In this document: in pieces, positions 36,855-46,407 of the stretch
How the letters are laid out: each line of letters opens with the position of its first letter
How positions within the stretch are numbered: the stretch's first letter is position 1
DNA from: Kaistella carnis
GTDB taxonomy: Bacteria > Bacteroidota > Bacteroidia > Flavobacteriales > Weeksellaceae
Assembly (NCBI RefSeq): GCF_003860585.1
Contig: NZ_CP034159.1
Location: 2,790,001 to 2,854,000 of the forward strand
Length of the DNA: 64,000 nucleotides
Direction of reading: 5' to 3'
Made by a program: the position numbers and the translations under genes
The notes under the pieces: generated by a model
What the model was told of the DNA's origin: nothing
The model's database searches: none
What the model saw: the letters and a program-made list of their open reading frames with translations, nothing else

Positions 36855-39000
36855 ATGAAATCAAAATTGATAACACTATACCTGTTGACTTTTAGTATGT
36901 ACTTTACGGCGCAGTTTAATTATCCGGCAACTCCTGTAAAAGCAGTCACTGATAATTACAATGGCGTAAAAATGACGGATAATTACAGATGGCTGGAAGA
37001 CATGAAAAATCCAGATGTCACCAACTGGTTCAAAAGCCAGGCGGACTTTAGCAAAAAATATATCGAAAAAATTTCTGGTCGTGATCAGATGTTTAATGAT
37101 ATGAAATATCTGGACGAACTTAAAGATGCAGATTACTATAATGTGAAGGAAAGAGGTGACCATTATTTCTACACCAAAATTCTACGAGGGGAAAAAGTCG
37201 CAAAATTTTATAAGCGTGATGAAGCGGGAAAAGAAAGCCTTCTTTTTGATCCGGAAAAATACTTGACTGGGAAAACGTATGAAATTTCAGATTTCTCTCC
37301 CAACCAAGATGGAACTATGATGTCCTTAGGACTTGCAGAAAGTGGTGCTGAAATAGGAGAGAACCGTTTTCTCGATTTGAAAACAAATAAATTATTGCCG
37401 GATGTTTTAACTCCGGTTTGGGTGGCATTACCGCTTGGACGCCCGATCAAAAATCTGTGATCTACATTAAATTTCAGAATGCTGATAATACCAGTACTGA
37501 TATGTTAAAAGATATGCGGTCTATGCAACATGTTATAGGTTCGGCAGTGTCAAAAGATGTAGAAGTAGCTTCCCGTATGAAGAACCCTACGCTTAATATT
37601 AAACCGGAAAATTGGGTGTCAGTTTATTTTTCAGAAAACTACAAAAATATGTTTTTGTCGGTCGGTTCTGTAAAAAACGAGCAATTGGTTTACTATGCGC
37701 CAACTTCAGAATTCGGTAAGGCAAAAATCACCTTGAAGCCCTTCATAGAATTCGATGATGAAATTACTAACTATGAAATCGTTGGAGATAAAGTGTTTTT
37801 TCTGACGCACAAAAACGCACCTCAATTTAAAATCGGAGTTACGGAGGTTGCAAAACCTGATTTTAAAAATGCTAAAATCGTAGTTCCTGAAGGAAAAAAT
37901 CTAATTACAAGAGTAACATCGACCAAAAATTTCTTAGTGTATGGCGTGGCAAATGGAATGAATACAGACATTTATCAGGTAGATGGGAATACCTTACAAA
38001 ACGTAAAAATAGAACTGCCGCAAGGAAGTAACGCAGTACTGCCGCTAAACAGTAGAGAAAGTGATGAAGCGGTCGCTGTTAATTATGGCTGGTTGAATCC
38101 GTATGTTTTTTATGACCTTAATCTCCAGGATAAAAAGGTGAGCGTGAGCAGAATGTTCAATTCTAAAACAGAGTATCCGAATCAGGGAGAGTTTGTTGTA
38201 AAAGAAATAGAAATTAAAAGTTACGACGGAACCATGGTGCCATTATCCATCATATATCCAAAAAATATGAAGATGGATGGAAGTCATTCGCTCTATCTCG
38301 ATGGTTATGGATCATATGGTGTTTCAATCTTTCCCTATTTTTCTGAAACTACCTACGCGCTTCTTCGACAAAATGTCGTCGTAGCGTTTGCTCACGTAAG
38401 AGGTGGCGGCGAAAAGGGAGAATCGTGGCATAAAGGCGGATTCAAAGAAACCAAACCTAATACCTGGAAAGACTTCATTGCTTGTGCAGATTATCTGGTG
38501 ATAACAAATATACTTCTAAAGAAAAACTCATCGGGTCAGGAATGAGTGCGGGCGGAATTTTGATTGGAAACGCAGTAGCGGAGCGCCCAGACTTATTTGC
38601 GGCCATTATTGCGGAGGTAGGCTGTACCAATATGTTGAGAATGGAACTTACGCCAAACGGTCCGAACCAAATTCCCGAATTTGGAGCATTGGGAAATCCT
38701 GAGGAGTTGAAAGGATTAATAGCAATGGATGCGCAACATAAAATTAAAGAAAATGTAAAATATCCAGCCGTTTTAGTGCGGACAGGAATAAATGATCCAC
38801 GAGTGATACCCTGGATGCCCGCTAAGTTTGCAGCGGTGATGCAGAACAGTTCAACCTCCGGTAAACCCGTCTTGTTTTATGTTGACTATGATAACGGACA
38901 TTTTACACAAGACAAGAATGTAACGTTCCGAAGTTAGGCAGATATGTATGCATTTGCGCTGTCGCAGACGGATCATCCTAATTTTAAATATATGCCTTGA
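36855..39000 (+). pseudogene. Prolyl oligopeptidase (S9A) pseudogene with two frameshifts and a premature stop
   Basis: Three consecutive frames together give about 715 residues, the normal length of a secreted prolyl oligopeptidase. Signal peptide and 'YPATPVKAVTDNYNGVKMTDNYRWLED' lead the propeller. Near 37420 the frame slips: 'LTPVW' should run into 'GGITAWTPDQ', and one G is missing from a G run. Near 38500 a base is missing between 'CADYLV' and 'KYTSKEKLIG'. The frame then stops at TAG 38935-38937 inside what should be 'TFRS-x-ADMYAFALSQTDHPNFKYMP', which would otherwise end at TGA 39000. Catalytic Ser (GMSAGGIL), Asp (NDPRVIPW) and His (DNGHFTQ) are still present but split over frames. 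Confidence 0.88.
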
Positions 39001-39022
39001 ATTGGATAATTAAATTTTTTTA

Positions 39023-39049
39023 AAACCGTTTTAAAGAACGGTTTTTTTA
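39023..39049 (+). terminator. Terminator after peptidase pseudogene
   Basis: Perfect 8-bp stem AAACCGTT/AACGGTTT, 6-nt loop, then T run. Confidence 0.88.
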
Positions 39050-39206
39050 TTTTATGACGTGTAATATTTCGATTATTTCGTATCGTTCATATAAATATTA
39101 AATTTTTTAAAGAAACCCGCGGAAATAATTTACTGTTTGGTAAATGACTTATCATTTTATTTTAACGAATTTTTTGAAATTCTTTCTAAAAATCAACATC
39201 TTACCC

Positions 39207-39237
39207 CTTGTGTATTTAAAAATTATTCTTAATTTTG
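39207..39237 (+). promoter_or_regulatory. rplKAJL promoter
   Basis: CTTG (39207-39210), 19 bp, TAATTTTG (39230-39237); predicted start about 39243, giving a leader of roughly 90 nt. Confidence 0.65.
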
Positions 39238-39281
39238 CAATCCGAAATGTAGAGTTGTGGGATGAGAGCACTTCTTTGCAG

Positions 39282-39309
39282 ATTTATAAATGCTTCCACA
39301 TTCATAAAT
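39282..39309 (+). promoter_or_regulatory. Hairpin in rplK leader, possible L1 autoregulatory site
   Basis: ATTTATAAATG (39282-39292) pairs with CATTCATAAAT (39299-39309) with one mismatch around a 6-nt loop. In other bacteria L1 represses its own rplKA mRNA through a leader structure; assigning that role here is inference. Confidence 0.35.
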
Positions 39310-39333
39310 TTCTTAATTTTTTAAAAAATCAAA

Positions 39334-39777
39334 ATGGCTAAAAAAGTCTTTAAAATGGTTAAGCTCCAAGTAAAAGGAGGAGCAGCAAACCCATCTCCAC
39401 CAGTAGGTCCAGCATTGGGTTCTGCAGGGGTGAACATTATGGAGTTTTGTAAGCAATTTAACGGAAGAACGCAAGATAAGCCGGGACAAGTTTTACCTGT
39501 AGTAATTACAGTATACGAAGACAAATCTTTTGAATTCGTAATTAAAACTCCACCAGCTGCTATCCAGCTTTTAGAAGCTTCTAAGCAAAAGAAAGGTTCA
39601 GGTGAACCTAACCGCGCGAAGGTAGGAAGTGTATCTTGGGATCAAGTTAAAAAAATCGCAGAAGATAAGATGACAGATCTTAACTGCTTTACGTTAGAAC
39701 CAGCAATGACAATGATTGCAGGAACTGCACGATCTATGGGATTGAGAGTAACAGGAACTAAACCAACTAACGCTTAA
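39334..39777 (+). CDS. rplK: 50S ribosomal protein L11
   Basis: 147 residues. The N-terminal domain carries '[25 protein letters not shown]', the proline-rich loop that binds GTPase factors and thiostrepton, and the C-terminal rRNA-binding domain ends with '[13 protein letters not shown]'. Together with 23S rRNA it forms the GTPase-associated centre. First gene of rplKAJL. Confidence 0.98.
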   Translation: MAKKVFKMVKLQVKGGAANPSPPVGPALGSAGVNIMEFCKQFNGRTQDKPGQVLPVVITVYEDKSFEFVIKTPPAAIQLLEASKQKKGSGEPNRAKVGSVSWDQVKKIAEDKMTDLNCFTLEPAMTMIAGTARSMGLRVTGTKPTNA

Positions 39778-39788
39778 AACTAATAGAT

Positions 39789-40481
39789 ATGGCAAAATTA
39801 ACGAAAAAGCAAAAAGAAGCTTTAAGCAAAATAGAAAAAAACAAAGTATACACTCTTGATGAAGCTTCAGCTTTGGTTAAAGAAGTAAACTTTGCAAAAT
39901 TTGACGCATCTGTGGATCTTGCAGTAAGATTAGGAGTTGATCCTAGAAAAGCAAATCAAATGGTAAGAGGCGTAGTTTCTCTTCCACACGGAACCGGTAA
40001 AGATGTAAAAGTATTGGCTTTAGTAACTCCAGATAAAGAAGCTGAAGCGAAAGAAGCGGGTGCTGATTATGTGGGTCTTGACGAATACTTACAAAAAATA
40101 AAAGATGGTTGGACTGACGTTGACGTTATCGTAACTATGCCAGCTGTTATGGGTAAATTAGGTCCATTGGGTAGAATTTTAGGTCCAAGAGGTCTAATGC
40201 CAAACCCAAAATCAGGAACTGTAACGATGGATATCGGTAAAGCAGTATCTGAAGTGAAATCAGGTAAAATTGATTTTAAAGTTGATAAATATGGTATCAT
40301 TCACGCAGGAATTGGAAAAGTATCTTTTGATGCTGCTCAAATTAGAGAAAATGCTTCTGAATTAATTCAGACTTTGATTAAATTGAAGCCAACTGCGTCG
40401 AAAGGTGTTTATGTGAAAAGCATTTACTTGTCTTCTACCATGAGTCCCGGTATTGCAATTGATACTAAATCTGTAAACTAA
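39789..40481 (+). CDS. rplA: 50S ribosomal protein L1
   Basis: 230 residues with the L1 signatures '[30 protein letters not shown]' and '[14 protein letters not shown]'. L1 forms the mobile stalk that guides deacylated tRNA out of the E site. It starts 11 bp after rplK and is likely the regulator of this two-gene part of the operon. Confidence 0.98.
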   Translation: MAKLTKKQKEALSKIEKNKVYTLDEASALVKEVNFAKFDASVDLAVRLGVDPRKANQMVRGVVSLPHGTGKDVKVLALVTPDKEAEAKEAGADYVGLDEYLQKIKDGWTDVDVIVTMPAVMGKLGPLGRILGPRGLMPNPKSGTVTMDIGKAVSEVKSGKIDFKVDKYGIIHAGIGKVSFDAAQIRENASELIQTLIKLKPTASKGVYVKSIYLSSTMSPGIAIDTKSVN

Positions 40482-40494
40482 TAATCTGTAAGAC

Positions 40495-41100
40495 ATGACA
40501 AAAGAAGATAAAGTATTAGTAATACAAGAATTAAAAGAAGTGTTACAAGACGCGAAAGTGGTTTATGTAGCAAGTCTTGAAGGAATGAATGCTGCTGCAA
40601 CTTCAGATTTTAGAAGACAGGCGTTCAAGCAAAATATTAGTGTAAAGGTTGTAAAAAACACTTTGTTACAAAAGGCATTGGAACAGATAGAAGGAGTAGA
40701 TTACTCTGAAATGTTCCCAACTTTCAAAGGTAACTCCGCTATTATGATTTCTGAAACAGCAAACGCTCCGGCAAAGTTGATTCAAGGATTCAGAAAAAAA
40801 GCCGAAGTTCCAGCTTTGAAATCTGCTTATTTACAAGAAACTTTCTACGTTGGTGACGAACACTTAGATACTTTAGTAAGCATCAAGTCTAGAGAAGAAA
40901 TGATCGGTGAAATCATCACATTACTTCAATCTCCACTTAGAAACGTACTTTCTGCTCTTCAAAATAAAGAAGATGCTGGTGGTAACGCTGAAGAAGCGAC
41001 TACTGAAGAAGCAAAAGCAGAAGAAACTCCAGCTGCAGAAGCTGCAGAAGCTGCTCCCGAAGCAGGCGCTGAAGCTACAGATGCACCTAGTGCAGAGTAA
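40495..41100 (+). CDS. rplJ: 50S ribosomal protein L10 with acidic Ala/Glu-rich tail
   Basis: 201 residues. The core (to about 160) is normal L10, anchoring L7/L12 dimers on 23S rRNA: 'VVYVASLEGMNAAATSDFRRQAF' and 'VKVVKNTLLQKAL'. After the L12-binding helix there is a tail of about 38 residues made almost only of Ala, Glu, Thr and Pro. Such tails occur in Bacteroidota L10 and are not a sign of damage. Confidence 0.97.
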   Translation: MTKEDKVLVIQELKEVLQDAKVVYVASLEGMNAAATSDFRRQAFKQNISVKVVKNTLLQKALEQIEGVDYSEMFPTFKGNSAIMISETANAPAKLIQGFRKKAEVPALKSAYLQETFYVGDEHLDTLVSIKSREEMIGEIITLLQSPLRNVLSALQNKEDAGGNAEEATTEEAKAEETPAAEAAEAAPEAGAEATDAPSAE

Positions 41101-41153
41101 ATAGACTCAAAAAAAAATCAAATAAATCGTTCAACAATTAAAACATTATTAAA

Positions 41154-41522
41154 ATGTCAGATTTAAAAAACTTAGCGGAAACGCTTGTAAACCTTACTGT
41201 AAAAGACGTAAATGAATTAGCTACTATCCTTAAGGATGAGTACGGAATCGAGCCTGCTGCTGTAGCAGTTGCTGCTGGCGGTGGTGCTGGTGCTGAAGCT
41301 GTTGAAGAAAAATCAGAATTCGATGTAGTATTGAAATCTGCAGGTGCTTCTAAATTAGCAGTTGTAAAATTAGTTAAAGATTTAACTGGTGCAGGTCTTA
41401 AAGAAGCTAAAGATATGGTAGATTCAGCTCCGACTGCAGTCAAAGAAGGTATCTCTAAAGACGAAGCTGAAGCTTTGAAAAAACAATTAGAAGAAGCTGG
41501 TGCTGAAGTAGAATTGAAATAA
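41154..41522 (+). CDS. rplL: 50S ribosomal protein L7/L12
   Basis: 122 residues: N-terminal dimerisation helix, Ala/Gly-rich hinge ([12 protein letters not shown]), and the C-terminal factor-binding domain '[27 protein letters not shown]' with '[12 protein letters not shown]'. Last gene before a strong terminator; rpoBC is not contiguous here but about 8 kb downstream. Confidence 0.98.
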   Translation: MSDLKNLAETLVNLTVKDVNELATILKDEYGIEPAAVAVAAGGGAGAEAVEEKSEFDVVLKSAGASKLAVVKLVKDLTGAGLKEAKDMVDSAPTAVKEGISKDEAEALKKQLEEAGAEVELK

Positions 41523-41543
41523 TTCTTCCTCAACCTTATAATT

Positions 41544-41574
41544 AAGCCGTTTCCTTTTGGAAGCGGCTTTTTTT
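41544..41574 (+). terminator. Terminator after rplL
   Basis: Stem AAGCCGTTTCC/GGAAGCGGCTT (one G-U), loop TTTT, then T run. Confidence 0.9.
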
Positions 41575-41891
41575 GGCTTATTACCAAATTGACAGAAATT
41601 TTTAAACTGCGATCTTTAATCTGTTTTAGTAAAAATTTATAAAGGCACTTATAGTGAGCGTTTGTTGTTTATCTATCTATTAACGGAAAATTATCGATTA
41701 ATTTTTATCCAAATGAAGTATTTAATTTTCTATAATTATCATCTATTTATAACTACTAAAAATTCAGTTTATCGAGAGATTTAAGAATTGGAGATAACAC
41801 TAATAATTAAAAGTAAGAGGTGTTTTAACCCATAATTCATGTTAAAGTAGCAAATTCTTGGTTTTATTATAACAGGTTGTATGTTTTATTG
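41575..41891. other. AT-rich spacer between rplL and secreted-protein island
   Basis: More than 300 bp with no ORF, RNA or clear repeat that I can support. Confidence 0.5.
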
Positions 41892-41899
41892 TATCTTTG
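41892..41899 (+). promoter_or_regulatory. Candidate promoter of secreted-protein island
   Basis: TATCTTTG fits TAnnTTTG; predicted start near 41905, downstream of the first in-frame ATG at 41881. Confidence 0.5.
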
Positions 41900-41952
41900 T
41901 TAAAGAATCGTTCGTGAGAATCATTCTAAAAACACAAACACAAATATACAAC

Positions 41953-42561
41953 TTGAAAGAAAATTTATTCTTTAGAGCAACACGATTAAAATTCAAAAAA
42001 GGTGAATCTAATTCTATCTTTTCTGTATTGATGGTGTTGGCTCTTCTGAGCATTCCCACGTTTTTTAATGCCAAGTCATTAGAAAATGATATTCCTCCGC
42101 AAAATGAGCCAGGAATAATTTATGTGGGCGAAGGTGCCAGAGTTTATGGCATGTCTAATGTGGTTGTTGTTAATATTCCCAGTCCAACCGATGCAAAACA
42201 AGCAATACAGCCTAGAAAGAAATCAATAAGTATTTCAGAACAGGTTGCGGAACATACAATTTCAGCGGACCAAAAAGCCCGTAAAATCCAAGCGGAAGTC
42301 TCCGCAAGAACAACCTTTTACTATTTTTCAGAGGGAAACCCGGATTCCATCTCAGGGAGTTCCTCCAATTTTCATTCTGGAGAATTAGCCACGGCAGTGA
42401 CCTCTTTTAAAATATCAGGTAAATCTGAATTTTCACCTTACGTCCTTCATTTTTTTGCTTTACGTTGTGATAAACAAAAGTTCTATACTTCACTTTCTTT
42501 TATACAATTTAGAAACTTCCGAAGTTCTTCGTTGCGTGCACCACCAATTTTTCTTATTTAA
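41953..42561 (+). CDS. Putative secreted protein of unknown function
   Basis: The open frame runs from 41881, but a promoter box at 41892 overlaps its ATG. A TTG at 41953 gives 202 residues beginning with a basic stretch and a hydrophobic segment (IFSVLMVLALLSIPTFFNA), a plausible signal peptide; an ATG at 42031 lies within that segment. The mature part contains 'GIIYVGEGARVYGMSNVVVVNIP', a Lys/Gln-rich middle and a basic C-terminus ending 'RNFRSSSLRAPPIFLI'. I do not recognise a family. The start is uncertain. It heads a run of signal-peptide proteins on the same strand. Confidence 0.55.
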   Translation: MKENLFFRATRLKFKKGESNSIFSVLMVLALLSIPTFFNAKSLENDIPPQNEPGIIYVGEGARVYGMSNVVVVNIPSPTDAKQAIQPRKKSISISEQVAEHTISADQKARKIQAEVSARTTFYYFSEGNPDSISGSSSNFHSGELATAVTSFKISGKSEFSPYVLHFFALRCDKQKFYTSLSFIQFRNFRSSSLRAPPIFLI

Positions 42562-42815
42562 AATTCACTTCAATTGTAAATCTGTTGTTTGCAGAATTAA
42601 TTTCCATTAAGAGTTATTATTCTTTTTAAAGGGAAATTGATTTTAACTCTTTAAAATAACGATTTAAGACCCCGTTGAAAAATACAAAGTCGTTTTTTAA
42701 AAGACCTTAGTAAAGAATGGGACTTTTAGGCAACGATAAGCTTTTCAGAAAAAGGCCTACTAAAAGTGCATCTATGCGTTCTCTATCCCTAGAAATTCAA
42801 GCACGCGCAACACAA
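42562..42815. other. Spacer upstream of a gene remnant
   Basis: No ORF or RNA gene seen. Part of a 475-bp gap between two secreted-protein genes; the rest of the gap holds the remnant at 42816. Confidence 0.4.
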
Positions 42816-42966
42816 ATGAAAAAAAATATTTTTAAAATTTTTTCTATTCGCTACAATTCTATATAGAAATGCATTATTTGCTGATGGATCGAAAGATCTT
42901 TATCATAGTAGAGCATTCGTCTTACCCGCTTATCTGGCATCAAGTACAGGGTCTACAGTCAATTAA
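42816..42966 (+). pseudogene. Remnant of secreted 'DGSKDLY' protein gene (N-terminus only)
   Basis: ATG at 42816 is followed by eight A; in that frame a stop comes after 16 codons. Shifting by one base in the A run gives an uninterrupted reading 'KKIFLKFFLFATIL…NALFADGSKDLYHS' up to TAA at 42964-42966. That is a convincing signal peptide plus the start of a mature protein of a type I recall in Flavobacteriia, whose members open with an Asp-Gly-Ser-Lys-Asp-Leu-Tyr motif and are many times longer. Here the reading ends after about 50 residues, so only a frameshifted and truncated start remains. Confidence 0.5.
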
Positions 42967-43036
42967 GTTGTTATAATTAATGATTAAAATTATCATTTTA
43001 ATAAAAAAAAAAATTACATAATAAAAAAACACTAAG

Positions 43037-43588
43037 ATGAAAAAGTTAAAAGTATACTTATTTTTTGGCCTTAGTCTTTTCTTTGGCGCATCATTGCATG
43101 CACAAGAGAAAATACAAGACCTTAATGCATTACTGGATCAGTCGGGGGGGAAAACAACTGTCTCTAAATCCACTCTGAAAAACAACCAAGAAAAATCTAA
43201 CAACGATGAACTACTCAAAGAAATCTTTTTTGATGCTCATGGTATGATCGCTGTTGTGAATGGGAAAGACGCAGTAAAATGGGAGAGAGTAGACAAACCC
43301 GTTCAAGATATGGATTTAAAATCTGTATCGGAAATACCAACTCTAAAAGCGGCCTATCCTGATCAGATCTATTTGATCCGTACAATTAGAATTACTTATA
43401 GCAATAATATGGATAGCGTAGCAGAATTAGCCGCTGATATGCCCAATTTGCAAAATATTCTGATAACTTCTTATAAAGAAATGCCTGAGGATATCGATGA
43501 ACAACTTGCAAATTTTCTTTCCAAATTGCAACGAAGCCAGATCAATCCGGTGAATGTATATTATTATCAAGAAGCTCAACCACAATAA
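43037..43588 (+). CDS. Secreted protein of unknown function
   Basis: 183 residues with a clear signal peptide (MKKLKVYLFFGLSLFFGASLHA-Q). The mature protein has no Cys, a Ser/Thr/Asn-rich start, then an alpha/beta-looking region ('EIFFDAHGMIAVVNGKDAVKWERV', 'PDQIYLIRTIRITYSN', 'LAADMPNLQNILITSYKEMP'), suggesting a small globular domain with a repeated strand-helix pattern. I do not recognise it. It ends 10 bp before the large repeat protein gene, so the two are surely co-transcribed and probably work together at the cell surface or in the periplasm. Confidence 0.7.
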   Translation: MKKLKVYLFFGLSLFFGASLHAQEKIQDLNALLDQSGGKTTVSKSTLKNNQEKSNNDELLKEIFFDAHGMIAVVNGKDAVKWERVDKPVQDMDLKSVSEIPTLKAAYPDQIYLIRTIRITYSNNMDSVAELAADMPNLQNILITSYKEMPEDIDEQLANFLSKLQRSQINPVNVYYYQEAQPQ

Positions 43589-43598
43589 AACTGAAATC

Positions 43599-46340
43599 AT
43601 GAAAAAAAATAATCGATATTTTGTTAACATAACCGGTGTTCTTGCAATGGCTTTATTGCTGGTAAGTGCCGGATGGTATAGCGTGTCTGCACAATCCGTC
43701 GTTCCGTTTAATCCAAGAGCATCCACGCCTGCCAGCTCAACTGGAACATACAACATCAAAGGAGATTTCCAGATGCTTGGAAATTCTAATTTGGTTGCTG
43801 CTAATGACCTTACTGGAAGTAGTACATCACAGTCCAATGCTACAAACATGGTATATCTTAATGTAGAACCAGCAACGGGGATCGTAAATTCTTCGTCGGC
43901 TACGTTACAATTTCCAAGCATATCTGGGGTTGATCCCGCTTGTAGCGAGATTGTTTACGCCGGTTTATACTGGTCCGGAAGAGCAGATAATGGTGGAACT
44001 GCCACCAATACTTTTTCAGTGACAAGCGGAGCAGTCGCCGCTTCCAATACAAATGTTACGAATGGAAATTCAAGCAATGGTTATAATTTAACGATTGCAA
44101 CTGCCAATGATACTAGCAATGGTGGAAATAATGGAACCTTGACTACTTACACTTTCGCGCCACAAGGTAGTGGTGATGCCGTGGTATTTCGTTTTTATAC
44201 TTGGCGTACAACTACAAGTAATAATTCTTACACAAATAAAGTAACCGTTCAGGTTGGAACTGGTACTGTACAAACTTTACCAGGAACTGCATCTGGATCA
44301 CTTTTTAATTCTAATTATTCCGTAACGCTGAGCACACCTTACGCATTACCAACAGGGAATGGCTTGGTTACTGTCTTACGAAAAGTAAGAGGTGAAAATC
44401 AAGCTGTAAGTAATAGTTTCTATGCGACCGTTAATACCCCTGCCACGGCAGGTACTACAGCTAATTTGGATAAAGCAAAAGTTAAATTCAAATTTGCAGG
44501 TGATACCTACCAAGATGTTACAGCATTAGGTGGAACGGCAATTAATTATCCATCAACTAACTACGGTCAAATGTATGCGGGCTACGCGGATGTAACGGCT
44601 TATGTAAAAGCTCATGGGGCAGGAAACTATACCGTAGCCAATATCGCACTGAGAGAAGGTGACGGTGGAAATACTGGATATTATGGCAGTTGGGGACTCG
44701 TTGTGGTATATAAAAACCCTTTTATGGTAGATAAAAGTATCACCGTATTCGATGGTTATGGTTATATGGCGAGCGGCGGAGGTACACAAACTTTAAATGT
44801 AAGTGGTTTTTCAACTCCACCGTCTGGCGCAATTAATGCTACCATTGGTGTGATGGGTGGAGAAGGTGATCGTAGTATCTCAGGTGACCCGTTTTCTATT
44901 CAACAAAAAAACACAGCTACCTATCGGTATTTAGATCATAACGGAAACACCTCGACCACAGCGTCTGGGGCTTTCGACAACTTTTTTGATTCCAGTATCA
45001 CAATTGCAGGAAATCCACCGAGAAACCCTAGTCATTTAAATAACTATGGATCAGACATTCATATGTTAAATTTGGTTAATACCAGTAACTCGATTATTGG
45101 CAACGGTCAAACTTCTACAAGTTTTCAATATGGTTCTACGCAGGATACTTATATTATCTACAGTATCGCGTTTTCTGTAGATAATTATGTACCTCAACCA
45201 ACGTCGTCTGTTTCGGCGAGTTCTTCCCCAAATGGAAGTACTGTTAATCCAGGTGATAACTATACTATAGATTATAATATTACCAATCCCGGAAATGAAG
45301 CAGTGAACAATGCTACACTTACAATCCCAGTTCCTTTTAATCAAGAGTATGTTTCCAGTTCAGTAAACAATTGGGATGTTTCATTACTTGGTCCACAAGT
45401 AAGTCCGGTATTTACACCAGCCGCGCCGGGCCAAACAACGGGCGGAACTCTTACTTGGAATTTAGGAACCTTACCTCTACTGAGTATCGCAGATAGGAAC
45501 AAAATCTTGGCCAGTTTACATGCAGAATTCCGAATTACAACGGATTGCTTATTGCTAACCGCAGTTACTTGTGCTGGGATAACTGAGCAAAATTCATACA
45601 TGACGGGAACAGGTCAAGAATCTGGTCAAACTGTACAGCTTAATACAATTACTGGAAGCACTACTACCTCAGGCGGTTGTACCGTTCCTAGTACAAATCC
45701 GTTCGGTTTTGCTTTGAATGTTGATCCTTCTACCCTAAATTGTCCGTCAAATATTTTAACTGATCCTAGTAATCCTTCCCATACGATCGTGACGTACACT
45801 TCCGTAGCAAGTACAATACCACGTGCAACGATAACTAATGACTTTCCTGCTGGAACGATTTTCTACACAAAATCACCAACTGACCCTACTTTTAATGCAA
45901 TAACTGATGTGTTTACAGGAGATTTCAGTGCGCCAGCAAGTGGTTCGGATCCAGCTATTCGATACTATGCCGTGGCGCCACATATGCCTAATAACTGTTA
46001 CTTCATTATCTCAGTTTCTAGAGGATTATGTTACGATTTACCAGCTGGTGGAACTGGTACAGACACCAAACATGGTATCACTTTACTACAGAGAGCAGCG
46101 CCTGGGAATTCAAACTGGCCGATGATTAGAAAATCAGCGCACACCGTTTTAGAATCTAATTCCAAAGGTTTTGTAATTACGAGAATGACAAGTGATCCTG
46201 CGCAAACAGCAGCGGCAAACTATATCACTAAAATTACAAATCCACAGGAAGGGATGATGGTGTATGATGTTTTCGCCAAATGCTTGAAAATTTATGATGG
46301 CACCGCATGGAAATGTTTTAATACAGCAGCTTGTCCATAA
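43599..46340 (+). CDS. Large secreted protein with DUF11-like repeat domain
   Basis: 913 residues from the ATG at 43599, which starts a signal peptide (MKKNNRYFVNITGVLAMALLLVSAGWYSVSA); the longer frame from 43554 overlaps the previous gene and is rejected. Residues 40-480 are a Thr/Ser/Asn-rich beta-type region with 'CSEIVYAGLYWSGRADNGG' and 'YGSWGLVVVYKNPFMVDKSI', followed by a DUF11/conserved-repeat domain ('SSPNGSTVNPGDNYTIDYNITNPGNEAVNNA', abbreviated). The last 60 residues form a module ('GMMVYDVFAKCLKIYDGTAWKCF') that also occurs in the next protein. No canonical type IX C-terminal sorting domain is obvious. Likely an adhesin-like surface protein. Confidence 0.75.
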   Translation: MKKNNRYFVNITGVLAMALLLVSAGWYSVSAQSVVPFNPRASTPASSTGTYNIKGDFQMLGNSNLVAANDLTGSSTSQSNATNMVYLNVEPATGIVNSSSATLQFPSISGVDPACSEIVYAGLYWSGRADNGGTATNTFSVTSGAVAASNTNVTNGNSSNGYNLTIATANDTSNGGNNGTLTTYTFAPQGSGDAVVFRFYTWRTTTSNNSYTNKVTVQVGTGTVQTLPGTASGSLFNSNYSVTLSTPYALPTGNGLVTVLRKVRGENQAVSNSFYATVNTPATAGTTANLDKAKVKFKFAGDTYQDVTALGGTAINYPSTNYGQMYAGYADVTAYVKAHGAGNYTVANIALREGDGGNTGYYGSWGLVVVYKNPFMVDKSITVFDGYGYMASGGGTQTLNVSGFSTPPSGAINATIGVMGGEGDRSISGDPFSIQQKNTATYRYLDHNGNTSTTASGAFDNFFDSSITIAGNPPRNPSHLNNYGSDIHMLNLVNTSNSIIGNGQTSTSFQYGSTQDTYIIYSIAFSVDNYVPQPTSSVSASSSPNGSTVNPGDNYTIDYNITNPGNEAVNNATLTIPVPFNQEYVSSSVNNWDVSLLGPQVSPVFTPAAPGQTTGGTLTWNLGTLPLLSIADRNKILASLHAEFRITTDCLLLTAVTCAGITEQNSYMTGTGQESGQTVQLNTITGSTTTSGGCTVPSTNPFGFALNVDPSTLNCPSNILTDPSNPSHTIVTYTSVASTIPRATITNDFPAGTIFYTKSPTDPTFNAITDVFTGDFSAPASGSDPAIRYYAVAPHMPNNCYFIISVSRGLCYDLPAGGTGTDTKHGITLLQRAAPGNSNWPMIRKSAHTVLESNSKGFVITRMTSDPAQTAAANYITKITNPQEGMMVYDVFAKCLKIYDGTAWKCFNTAACP

Positions 46341-46366
46341 AATAATGAATCCCACAGGTAAGCTTT

Positions 46367-46374
46367 TATTTTTG
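46367..46374 (+). promoter_or_regulatory. Candidate -7 box before small surface protein gene
   Basis: TATTTTTG fits TAnnTTTG, 33 bp before the ATG at 46408; no clear -33 element. Confidence 0.35.
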
Positions 46375-46407
46375 CCTCTGGATAATTAAATTTTAAATAA
46401 CAAAATA

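Noticed and set aside
37415..37425. Programmed frameshift in the peptidase gene
   Set aside because: There is no slippery heptamer with downstream structure that I can see, and two further lesions downstream would still break the protein.
36855..38937. Three separate peptidase genes
   Set aside because: The three frames are consecutive segments of one S9A protein with catalytic residues split among them; separate functional genes are implausible.
40907..41104. Lys/Leu-rich plus-strand frame within rplJ
   Set aside because: It is the alternative frame of the Ala/Glu-rich L10 tail.
41881..41952. ATG at 41881 as start of the first island gene
   Set aside because: A -7 promoter box overlaps the first codons (41892-41899), so this ATG would precede the transcript; the added residues also do not look like a signal peptide n-region.
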